64,000 bases of DNA from Aldrovandia affinis (lineage: Eukaryota; Chordata; Actinopteri; Notacanthiformes; Halosauridae): positions 1,612,001 through 1,676,000 of the forward strand of contig JAINUG010000114.1 of NCBI GenBank assembly GCA_029706075.1. The letters run 5' to 3'. The notes under the pieces were generated by a model. That model had not been told where the DNA came from and did no database searches. It was given only the letters and a program-made list of their open reading frames with translations. Every line of letters starts with the position of its first letter. Position 1 is the first letter of the stretch. Of this stretch, positions 11,846 through 24,600 are shown in pieces. Both the position numbers and the translations under genes were made by a program.

Positions 11846-14800
11846 CATACATATATATATTATTATGGCAATGGTGTTAAATGGCAACACCATTTTTCTA
11901 TGTGAAATTCCATAATTTGATATTTAATGATGCTGGTTGAGCCGTAAGTATTCAATTGGGTTGAGATCTAAGATGGCCATGGCATATGGTTTACATCGTT
12001 TTCATGCTCAACAAACCATTCAGTGACCATTCATGCCCTGTGGATGAGGGCATTTTCATCCTATAAAAGACCACTCTCATCAGGATAGAAATGCTTAATC
12101 ATAGGATGAAGGTGATCACTCAGAATACCACTAAATGGTATGTATTGGCATTTACCTTGCCCTTTAAGGGGTTGAGTGGACCTAAACCATGCCAGGAACA
12201 TGCCCTCCACACCACAACAGAGCCGCCAGAACCCTTCATTTACTCAAATGTTTATTTTGGCTGTTACCTATATATTTCTATTTTTTTCCCTATGACATTA
12301 CAATTCATGTTACTTCTGTTGTGGGTTTTCACGATGGAGGTGTTACTGGAAGTGTCCTGATATATTGTTTTACATTTTCTCTGACATATAGAGCAGATAT
12401 GACTTTTCTACTGGTATGTACAAGCTAACTAGGGTAATGTTACATAACTAATATATGTACATTAAAGACCGTTTTTAAATATTCCAGCTGATTGTTTTTT
12501 GGTTCTAAGAACTACTGATAAAATAAAAAAATTAATGGTAATATAAGGGCAAATGACGCAAAGGAGAGCAATACTATATTTGATACCTGAAGTCAAATAT
12601 AAGGACTTTGAAGGAATAAGTAAGTTTGAAGGACTTACAATGAAAATAAACACATTTAAATAAAATGTAAATAATGCTTAAAGGTTTATTTACCTGCATA
12701 GTTCATATTGTGCATGGATGCTGAGCAAGAGGTGTACAGTAGATGGCAGCGATGACACACATAGAGTGGAATTTGAACCATTGGTCACAGAAGTAGCGTG
12801 GGATTGATCGTATTGATTTTTAGAACATGTCAGCATGTGAGCTGCTGCCACAGCTGTATTAAAACGGCATACAGTGTTGCAGGGTACAGCCATGAGAACC
12901 CAGTGGTCATGGTCTGGGCTAACCCATGAAACGGTTTCATCCTGATTTCACACAACCCCGTTACAAGACACAGGAGTCTCAGTCCCTGCCTGACTTTCTC
13001 CTTTAAAACCCTTTTTTCATTCGTATTCCTTGTCCTTTGAAGCACAGGACAAGGAAGGCTTGAAGGGTTTTAAAGTGAAGAAATGGCAACATTTCAACCA
13101 CTCACTCTGCCTCAGATTGGCCATGACCTTTCCCGTAACCATATTTGGATTTTTTGTAAGATGCAGATGTTATTTTTTGATGATCTAGTGTTGTGATTTA
13201 TATTAATCACACTGAAATATGATTGAGGCAAGTCATGAGAACAAGTGTGTTGAAAAGCGATCTACCGGGGGCCTCCGATAGCATAGCGGTCTAACGCATC
13301 CGTATTGGCTGGTCCTTTAAGTGTGTGAGCTGCCTACCACGGCCGCGGTTCAAAACCCGACTGCACCAGACCAGCCCTGGTGGGGAGCCCCAATCGGGGG
13401 CGGCATTTGACTGTCTGGCCCAGGGGGAGGAAGGAGGGAGAGCTGGCACAAGCTCCCCAAGAAGCGGTAGGGCGACCTCGTAAAGAGGGTTGGGCGAGTT
13501 CCGTCTCAGAGGAGACGAGCATTGCCTCGAGGTATTAGCTTTTCGCATGAAAGCAGGTGGCGAGTTCGTGGGGGAGGGTAAATTGAAAAGAAAATAGAGG
13601 GTATATTTGGCTACCAAAATTGGGAGAAAACAGGGAAGAAATCTGGAAAAAAAAGAAAAGCGGTCTACATTTATTTACAGTGAAGCAGGAAATAAAGCTG
13701 CGACAATTATACATCTGACAAAACACGCTTTGATCTTGAGATGATTTGTACTATAATGCAGTCAAGTGTGTGGCCTGGGGAAAAAAAGCACATTCTTATG
13801 TCATAGAAGTGAAAAGGCCTCTGGGTGAATTCAGGCCTGCTCAGTCTCCTGTACCTTGCTGCACTCACACTACACTGACAGATAAATTGCAGTGCTAGTA
13901 CCGTGTGGAGAAGTGCACAACTGGGATTTACTTTAAAAGGGACGTGTGATGTTGCCAATGGCTCCAGACACTCAGGGACTTCCACCACCAAGAGGCAACT
14001 ATCATTGTTATGAAAACGGAAAAAAAAGGTGTCACCACATGACTGTCACCCAGCTCCACGATCATTTGATTTCTGTGCATTGCTTGAAGAATTCTGATCT
14101 GTTAGGGCTGGAATCCATTCAGTACTTTTGGGACAAAACCCTAGGATACACCCCGGCATTGTTTGACTCACGTGTTTCTAGCATGGATACATAAGCGCGG
14201 CTTTCATAAAGGAATTGTTGCAGGTGAGGTTTGGCTTAGGAGTTGAATGATAGGCTGAGGCATTTGCTGCCCACAGGGCATCCCTCTTGGCTTCATCACA
14301 GGGATGGCGGCTTCTGGCCCAGGCGGAGCTGCAGGGTAATTTGTCATCAACATGCCATCATTCCTCTCCATGTACAGTTACATGAGCTTTGCACTCTACA
14401 TTTATGAGTTCTTATGTGAAAATTCCTGTTCATTTTTTTATCATTTGTGTGTATGTGTGTCTGTCTGTGTGCATGTGCATATGTATACGTGCGTGTACGG
14501 TAATTAACTTGATCTGCATTCAGTAGATCACAAAAGCCCAGGTGCACAACTTCCAACAATGCCAAAAATAGTTTTTTGAGTAAAACTGCATTGTGTGGCC
14601 ACACATTTTGCAATTATCCATTGAGCCCTTTGAGTACAAATGCAATGTTATCCCATGTTGCCCTGTGCAGGTTTGTATTTTTGTCAGTAGTGTTTATCCA
14701 TAGTCAAATCTGCAGCTAATAAAAATATTTTGCTGGTGGGAACCTTGCCAATATGTAAGCATAATTCATCATTGTGAGCATAATTCATTGATGCATGAGT

Positions 14801-17800
14801 TTTTCATAGCATGACAGACTGGGACTCTTAGCGTTGTTTTCAGATGAGAAAAAAAGCAGTTACTTTTCTCAGGGCTGAACAGAGAAGGCTTTTTATTGAA
14901 TCAGAAATATAGACAAAGATCTGGAAAAAATGTGCAAGGATCATGAATTCATAACTGCACAAAATCTCTCCCATGACTAGTGCCTCCCCTTCAGACAGTT
15001 ATGCAATCTCAACCATCAGAGAGCAAAAGTGCCTCTATAACAAGCTAGAGCAAGACTCTACCAAGGGCAGTTTCAGCAACTGTTACCTGTCATTGCACCT
15101 AAGGTTTATTGGTGATACTTTATATTAAAACCATGCTAATATATTCTGAGCATATTAACATTTATTGCTGTGCCTGTCCTAATGTAGACCTCAGTCAGTG
15201 CTTACAAATGACTTCTGCTAATCAGTTCACATTGTAGTGCATTCATTGGCTTGTCTAGTGGTGCTTGACATTAAGACAGGCACAGCAGAAAAATAAATGA
15301 ATCTCAGTGGCATTATAAATGTTGATGTTTTATTAATGGGACCATGAAGGTGCTTTCAAATGATGGGTTATGGCATTTGTATTCCTCCTCTAGCACATGC
15401 CTAATATGGAAGGGTAAAATATTTTACATCTGAGAATTAAATATTGCCTCAGACTTCATGGGGTGTATGGGGTAGGGGGAGTGGCAGAGGGGCCCAGGCA
15501 GAGCTGCAGGGTAACTTCTCATCAACGTGCTATCATTTCTCACCTTGTACAGTTACATGAGCTTTGTACTCTACATTTATGAGTTCTTATGTAAAAATTC
15601 CTGTTCATTTTATTTTATTTGTGTGTATGTGTGTCTGTCTGTGTGTGTGTGCATGTGCATGCATGCAAATGCATGTGTGTACTGTAATTAACTTTATGGT
15701 CTGCAATCAGTAGACCATAAAGGCTCAGGTGCACAACTTGCAACAATGCCAAAAATATTTAATAAGATGCCTCAGACTGCATAGGGTGTATGTGGGTGGG
15801 GTGTAAAGCAGAACATAGAAAAGAATGTTCTCTTTGAAGTTCCTCTGTTGTTTTTTGTGTTTTTTTCGCAGTGGTATCAGGGCATCTCTGGCACTGCTGT
15901 TCCATGAGTTCAGGATATTTTGACCATGTTTGTGCTGCATATTGAATCTGTAATCTGTACATTCTGACCCCACAAACCATCAGACGGTCCCAAAAATGCA
16001 ATGATTAGGTCTGATATCCCTCCATGGCATGGCACATTGCTGACAAGACACTCCATTACTCATTAATCATTATTATTATTGCTGCAGGACTTGGATGGCG
16101 GTGACCGGCCAGAGAAGATCGTAATTGATGAGAGCCCCACAGAAAGCATACAGGACAGTCTGGAGAAGAGAGCTTGCACTGATCTTGTGTATTCCATAAA
16201 CGACAGACCACCATGGTATCTCTGCATACTACTAGGCTTTCAGGTAATGCACAATGTGTTCAAATTTTTTTATTATTGTTGGTCTATTTTTCTACTGCTA
16301 TTTATTCACCCCCCGCGGGTCCTTCCCCATGCCTGGATTGAAAAATTGGGAGATTTGAAAAAAGAGAGAGGCTAGAGGAGGGCATTGGAAATGGGAGTGA
16401 TTTTCTAAATCCCTCTGGCATTAACAAAGCCTTGCTTAGTACTTACTGCACTGTTTGTAAGAACAGGTTTCACTACCTGTGAAAACTGATCAAAGCCTGT
16501 GTAAAACACAGTTCTCTGACCATGTATGTCAGGGTAGGTGTCCTTGCAGCATGAAAGAAGCTGGCATCTGTCTCAAATTGTTTAATATCACGGCTTCCTG
16601 GGCTCTTTATCAAAATCTTGTTTGTCAAGAAACCCCCAGCCTTTTTCATTGAATTTATTTAAATACACTTATTATTCATCCCCAGAGGAAAAATGTATTC
16701 ATAATTGTTTTTCATTCATCAATTTTTTTGTGGAATGTCTACCGAGTTCATTGATCACAACTAACTTAATTATTTTATTATTTTCAGCATTATATCTTGG
16801 CTTTTGGCGGAATTATTGCCATACCCCTCATACTGGCTGATCCTATATGCATAAGGGACAACAATGCTGCCAAAAGCCAGCTCATCTCCACCATATTCTT
16901 TGTCTCTGGTTTGTGTACACTGCTTCAGACGACCATCGGAACAAGGTAGTGCAGTGAATCAAACCCACCACCCCAAAACTCTTCTATGCCTGTAAACATG
17001 GGATTAGAACACACAACTACATCTGTAAACCTAGGATTAGAACACACAACTACACTTGTAATAGCTATATTACAGTTACATTCCTTCTGTGTCTGGGTTT
17101 TCCAGTCAATTTCATGCACTGTCTTTGTACCACAGGTTGCCCATACTGCAGGGAGGGACGTTTAGCTACATCACGCCCACCCTGGCAATCCTTGCCCTGC
17201 CAAAGTGGAAGTGCCCAGACCCCACGGACCTGACACAATCCAATACAACAGACATTTCTCACCTAGACCCCGAGGAAGTCTGGAAATCCCGCATGCGAGA
17301 GGTAGGTCTAGATTTGTCAACACCTTTTTTGTAATTTAAACTATGTAGTTCCTAATTTCTTAGGAAAAGTGTCTCTCAGGAACTTAAATTAATACCACTT
17401 AATTCCTTCTGACAGTGCTTTATAGAGAAAAACAGGGACAGTTTGGTTTTCACCACACCCAATATTACAGAACACTTCTCAAACTGCATCTCATCTGCTG
17501 TCCAACATTTCTTTACCCGTGGTGTTGATTCAACATGTGTGAAATTCATGGATGAGTTAATTCATTTTGATTATTCATACAATGTTTACAAAGGTGAAAC
17601 CACTACCTTCACTCCTGAAGACAGATGATGTGGCTTTTGTAAATCTGCTAAGCTGTCCCACACAGAAGAATGGTTCCATGAATGTAAAGTAATCCCTGTT
17701 TTATGAAACCTGGCACAGATCCAGGGAGCGATTCTCGTGGCCTCTTTGCTTCAGCTGGTTCTGGGCCTCTCTGGCCTGGTTGGACTGGTGCTGAAGTTTA

Positions 17801-20800
17801 TCGGACCCCTGGCCATCGCTCCCACCATAAACCTGATTGGACTCTCCCTCTTCATAGAGGCTGGGAAGAAGTGTGGAGCCCACTGGGGAATCGCCTCCCT
17901 GTAAGTACATAACTTCCTCTCTGTTTCCTCACCTATATGAGCTTGGATCCTTATAATGATGGGAGACTGAGGCTTTGTGAACCTCTTAATGGATGAAGCT
18001 ACCACATGCTATCAATCACTGGCTACTACTACTGTGCAGGGAGTGTTTCTCCAAACATGGCAGGAGGTAGAGTTGTATAAAGTTTAGGAAATTGGTGAAA
18101 TTTAGGCGAAGGATAGGTTCAATAAAATTGCACTAGTACTTCTAATGAAACACATATGAGTGCTGATGGATTTAGAAAAAAAGGGGGTGGACAGTTCTAT
18201 GCCCAAAACGTAATTCTGCACATTGCCATTGGTTGTTGATGTTTTAAACGGACATAAATATGCCACTCTTGCCAAAACAAACATTTTTCTTTTTAAATAT
18301 CATTGTTAGGATATGAGGTGGCCTGCTACTCACCTCTTAAAAAGTCCAACATTCCAAGCAATACATCAAACAGTGTCTCAATAAATCAGACAATAGTCCC
18401 TCTCGTTCTCTCTCTCTCTGCCTTACAAAGGCATATGGAACACATTTTCTATAATGGGCGAAAGCTCATAACCACTAAATTAATCTCCCAGTGCTGTCCT
18501 CAGCTGACATGGCATCACGCAGCCTGAGAGGGTGTTAAACAAGACAGAGAGAGAGGATCAGCTTTTAGTGCCTCTGTGCCTTTAAGATGGCTGGACATAT
18601 CTAGCTGAGCTAATAATCAAGGAAGCCTGTCTTACATCAATCCCACAACCCAGGCTAATATGTTGCTAGAAGAGTACTGGATAGACAAGTTGATATGGTC
18701 CTTGTCTACCTCTACATATGTCTGTATCCACTTCAGCAGTGTCTCTTCTCTAGGTAATATCTCATTTCAGGAATATCAATGTGACTTTTTAAATGTGCCT
18801 GTTTGTTTAGACCTCCTCTCCTTTATTTAATCATGAAACTCCATTAGCACAGCTCTTTGCTGCTGCTGCTGCTGTTGCTTATCACTTTCTGTTGCTTTTA
18901 GGGAACATCTGTTGTTGCTTTGATGTGGTACTATATTGGGGACCAACCCTGCATTAATTTGAAGGACCAAACAATTTGTTGCCCAAATGTACCAAATGGT
19001 TGGCAGAACAAACATATTTTTCATGTCAATTCTCATTTATCATGAGCAGGGTTAAGAAGGGGTGGAAAGTTTCCAGTAAATTCCCAGAACTTTGGCTTGG
19101 GAATTTTGCCCATCAAGGAAAGCATATCAAATCCATCCATTATGTAAGCCGCTTATTCCTGGTCAGGGTCGCGGGGGGCTGGAGCCTATCGCAGCATGCG
19201 TTCCGGGCGAGAGGCAGGAATACACCCTGGACAGGTCGCCAATCCATCGCAGGGCACACACACCATTCACTCACACACTCATACCTACGGGGAATTTAGA
19301 CTCTCCAATTAGCCTAACGTGCATGTCTTTGGACTGTGGGAGGAAACCGGAGTACCCGGAGGAAACCCACGCGGACATGGGGAGAACATGCAAACTCCGC
19401 ACAGGAAGGCCCCCAGCCTGGATTCGAACCCGAGACCTTCTTGCTGTGAGGCGACAGCACTATCCACTGCACCACCGTGCCGCCGCATATCAAATCACAT
19501 TTTTTTATTTTTTTACAGTTCTTCTTAAAATTACTAACGGAGCTGGAGTCTTACAAAATTAAACTATTTTATATTCACTATATCTTTACTTATTTTGACT
19601 TTGTTTGTTTTTATAACCACAAAGTTATGTGTTTCTAAAAGACCATGGCCTCCTGACAAGGTGGATGAGTGGATGAGAGATTTGCTCCCCCTACTGGTGA
19701 TCACATTATCGGCAAGGAAACATTTAGTCAGAGCATCCTACCTGCTACAATTGGGTTGATCAACCACAGTTCAACACAGACACATGTCATTGTCATTTAG
19801 GTACATTGTTAATGGTAGAGTGATGATGATAATAGAGTCAAAAGTTTACTGAATAGATAGTTGATCATTCAATCTAGTAGCTATCCCTGATGCGAATATT
19901 GTAGCTAAACTTAGCTAGAATTGATACATTGTTAGCTAGACTAGACTAGTTAGCTAGTTTGTTAACATTTGCCATTAATTGCATGTTACAACATGCAAGT
20001 TTAGTGGAGCTTGTTTTAATTTTTATGGAACATGATTATACATTCCCTTTCAATTCCCATACATTTCCATGTGAAGTTTCCTTGAAAATTCCTGGAATTT
20101 TACAACCCTAATCATGAGAACATGAGAATAATCTCTCCTTTGCCTCACTGATTGATAGATCTGAGAATGTGTCTTTCTGATTGACTCTTTACTAGGGGTG
20201 TGGATCTTTGGTTTAACAACAATACGATACACATCACGGTATATGGTTGAAGATACAATACATGAACGGTATTGATTCATTTAGACTGATACAATGCGGT
20301 ATGATTCAATGCATTTCAAATTGATACAGTAACTTCTTTAGCCAAAAATGCAATCTCTGTGAAATAAATACCTGGAATAGTGCAGGATTCCTCCAAAACG
20401 TTCTTATAACGTATAAAGGAATTATGGCCTTAATGCACATGCAAATAAGTGAACATAATGACTCAATGGCAATATTTTATTTGATCATATATGAGGCAGC
20501 TTGTCTACTACAAAAATACATAATATTGTAATCATAAAGTGGACCAAATGTCAGTTTTGTCGTTAATTTGCTTACCAGAATATTTTATCTGTGCTCTGCA
20601 GTGTGCAAACAGTGACAGATTTATCAATGGTGCCTCCCTTTTTGTAAAAGTAAAAATGACTTTGTCTTGTTACATGTCTTGTTAACCTATTGCTGTAGTT
20701 AATTACATAACACTATACAGGCAATTTAGTTTAGTGACAGTGTTAGAGTTTACCTTCGATGATGACAATTGTCCACCATATCTAACGCTGGGCCAACTAA

Positions 20801-21543
20801 TCCTATGTTTACCTATTAGAAACACTGAGATTCTTTATTGACATCTAATATGATAGTACCAAATGTAATCTTTGATCTCTTTGTCATAAGCTGAAGTATT
20901 TCATGCAAGCCAATCTTTGTCTTGTAATTAAAACAATTTTGTGTGAAGCGCACAAAAGATACTAAAATGCCGCAACTCCTGCTGTGACACATTTAAGTAA
21001 GAACACAACTGATGATGGGTGATCCTTAGTTGAACTTTATGGGTGATCTTCACTTGAACGGGCATGCTCTGTAATCATGAAAAACAGTTTACTTTAAATA
21101 AACAGCTTCAGGACCAGTTTAAAGTTATTCCGTCTCCATTATCTATCACTCACAGGCTGCCGCAGAGTTAACCTGTCAGGTTACTGTGCCAAAGAATGAG
21201 TGAAAAGTAAAATGATTGCCCATGAGTTGAGGGTGGGGTGGTGAGGTTTACTGACAGGTCAATGAAAGAGTGATGACAGTTATTTCTTGTTATCTTCTTA
21301 GGACGGTGTGCCTGATTCTGCTCTTCTCTCAGTATCTGAGCAAAGTCAATGTTCCGCTAATCGCCTACAAAGACAAGAAGTGGAAGGTCTTCCAGTACCC
21401 ACTCTTCAAGCTCTTCTCTGTGAGTGCCCCTGTTGTGTGAGTCACACTACTTTATTTGTGTCTGTACCTCTCTTTGTGCTACTTTTCTCACTTAGTCTTT
21501 GTTCTCTCTACCTTCACTCTCCCTCTCTCTTCTCTTTGCCTTG

Positions 21544-21607
<64 letters not shown>

Positions 21608-24600
21608 GTGCTGTCTTTTTTATCTTCAAATTCAAAGACAAATTTAGAAGTTCTTTATTGGTGTGACCATAAAGAAAACACTATTCTAAACCAATTAAGT
21701 TATAATTCATACAAATGACAATACTGCAATTCTGCTCTCAACTATTATCAATCAAGCAATTGTTTAATCAATAATTAATAATTAATATCAATAAATGTAG
21801 CTTCCCAATTTTATTTTGTGATAAGATTGTTTTTACAAAATTGTGTAGCATTTTTCAAAGGTAGGGCTCAATACACTTAACTGGGGGAATTACATTACCT
21901 TCAAAATGCAGCCTATTCTTTTAAACGATTCAGTTGGGTTTTACTCAGCTAAACCCCTTATTGTAATTTACATTTTTAACATGATACGAAGAAAGAGAAT
22001 GCTACAATGTGAGACACAATTAAGAAGAACGTCTGTGGTTATTTGCTGATGGCTTATTCTATTAATTGCCATGCTTGGTAATTATGTAACATTCCATCTC
22101 ACCAGCCGTCACTGCAATCTACAGGGGGCAGAAAAATAATGTCAACAAATTGCAATTAAAAAAGAGTCTGCACGTGTTCCATATTGGAATATTGGAGTAT
22201 TGTCAATACTAAATACCAAAATGTTTCTACTATGAAAGAAAATCAACACTTTAATATGTGAGTTTCGAAAGCAACATGCAATCTAACAAATTTTGAAAGT
22301 GGTCAAATGGTTCGTGCCAGAATTTCAGGAGCATCAGTCACCATGATTTAATGTGTCAAGGGGAACAGTGTGGAAAATCATGAAGGCCAAACAAGGAGAA
22401 ACTGCATTAGGAAAGAGGAACAGTAGTCACAAGTTGAAGCTTACCGACAGGGATAGATGAACACTTAACAGTATAGTTGCTAAAAACCACAAAACAATCG
22501 CCTCAAAAAAGACCACAGAACTGAATCTACAACTCCATGTCCCAGCCTCAATAAAAACTGTATGTTGTGAGCTTTAAAAGCTCAGCTATGGTAGGGCTGT
22601 CATTCGGAGACCACTTGTAATCAAGGCTAATGCGCAACACCGCATAACCTGGTGTAACAAGAAAAAAACCTGGACTTCTAAGCAGTGGAAGAAATAATAT
22701 GGTCTGATGCATCGCCTTTTACTCTTTTTCCTATACCTGGATGGGTTTATGTTTGTAGAAAGCCAAAGGAAGCCTTCAACCCACATTGTCTGTTCCCAAC
22801 TAAGGGCCGCCATCTCTTGGGAGTCACTGGGTCTGATTATGACTCAGTAGAATTGCAGCTAAGGAATACAAAGCCATTTTAGGTGACCAGGTGCACCATA
22901 AGGTGCGAAAATAGTTTTCCATATTCCAAGACAACAATGCCCCCTATACACACTGCTACATAGATTCAAGAGTGATTTCATGAACATCAGGATGAAGTCC
23001 AACTCCATATTAGTTAATAGATATTCATATAGTTTGGTGTTTCTATTTTTTTTGTCTGCCCCTGTACCTACCCAATGTCTTCAGACTGGAAAGCAAAACA
23101 AGAGCAGCAGTCCTCTCCTTTCCAAAAAGATCATGACTTATGCCAGTCTAGGATGACATTGGGGTATTTAGTTTACACATTTTTTATATACTATATATTT
23201 CTTTGTAGTTTTGTCAAAAGCAGGAAAGCAGGATGTCCATCTCTGTCTGTGCCACCTGTAGTTACAACTGACAGCACAGATGGTCTGTACTCTCTCTTTT
23301 CCATTGCTGGAGTGTGGTCACTGAATCTGTTCTTCATTAAGATTGGTCTTTTAAAATTGGTTTCACATTTTGAGGTATTCTACAGCCCAAGAGCATTCAA
23401 ATTAGTTATGTAATGATATTTTATTTGTCAAATCTTTTGTGGATCTGTCTCTTGAGATAAGGTCAGTTATATTTATAGTTGTTTTAAAAATATTATTATT
23501 TTGTTTGGGAACTGACTTGTGTCAGAGTGGTGTTATCCTGTAAGCCTGTGAGAAGGGCTTACTGTATATCTCAATAAGTTTTTATTTGCCTAGTTTAGGA
23601 GCAAACAGAACTGGATGGCAATATCAATGAGGAAGATGCCTGACTCAGCTCTGTGGGTTTCTGTTGGGCACTTGTCTATGAATTTTTAGAACATCATATC
23701 GACTTCCAATTGAAGTATTTATCTTTGGCTTTTATCTTTTTTAGAAATCCCGGTATGCTAGCGGATCCAAGATATCACTTCCGCAGTTTGATGTTGCTAC
23801 ATTTTTATCTGTATCTGACAATGTACAGCCAGTTGAGGTTCTCTGATGCACTCATTTGTATCTGGTGCAATGATCTATTGCTTGTTTTCTAGGGTAAAAC
23901 AGTAGAAATTCTAGATTCTTATCTAGAATAACATTGCCGCCTATTTCAGACAGTATTGCTCTAACAGAGCTGTGGCCCAAGTTCTATTGGTGACCTACAT
24001 GGACATGGTAATATATTTTAGTGTAGTGTAAATGAGGCCAGGGGCTGCAGACTGCTCCATCATTTCTGCAAATGTATTCATGTAAATACGGATCATTTAT
24101 ATATTTCCAGGTTAAAATATTCTCTCTTGTACTCCTCTTTCTCTCTTGCTTTCACCTTTCACAAACTCATTAGTTGTGTAATGGACATTACATTTCTATG
24201 GCAGTGAGTCCTTAACTTTAAGTAAGAAATGTATGTATTAAAAGTTTTACACATACTGTAACACTTGCTTTAAGTTCTAACTAAAAGTTAAGGACAAAGC
24301 ACCATTTGACTACATTTTTGTAATGCTCGTTGTGTTGCCAATTATAAATTTTCTAGTATCATCATAACATATTGCTAATTATGCTATAGCTAATCAATTT
24401 GGGATTTATCTGTCATGGATGGATATTAGAGTCTGAGGTATGCTTGAGTTTACAGGCCAACAGGAGGCTTCAAAACCTGATTATCAGAGCGGATAATAAT
24501 GTGGATCCAATCCCAGCCTGTGTGAATGAAACTAGAAGCGGGTATTGATTTTCATTTAAAGTAATTGGCCCTTAAGAATGCCTTTCCTAATCATTTGGAT

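Larger units (their letters stand above)
9847..16087 (+). other. intron 1 of the transporter
   Basis: A 6.2-kb intron starting GTAAGT and ending CTGCAG. It holds a (CT)n/(TA)n array, Tc1 remnant copy B, a full-length SINE and a direct duplication, described separately. 9847-11770 and 12431-13252 contain nothing recognised. Confidence 0.8.

Noticed and set aside
13340-13370. Possible tRNA gene (good A and B boxes)
   Set aside because: Part of a SINE with a body, tail and target duplication; no tRNA cloverleaf is formed. The same applies to 33654, 38170, 19430 and 49165.
19092-19562. 156-codon plus frame
   Set aside because: Lies across an abundant SINE-like repeat, in the direction opposite to its own transcription.
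20190-20340. hAT-type terminal sequence (repeated GATAC words)
   Set aside because: No matching inverted end or target duplication found.
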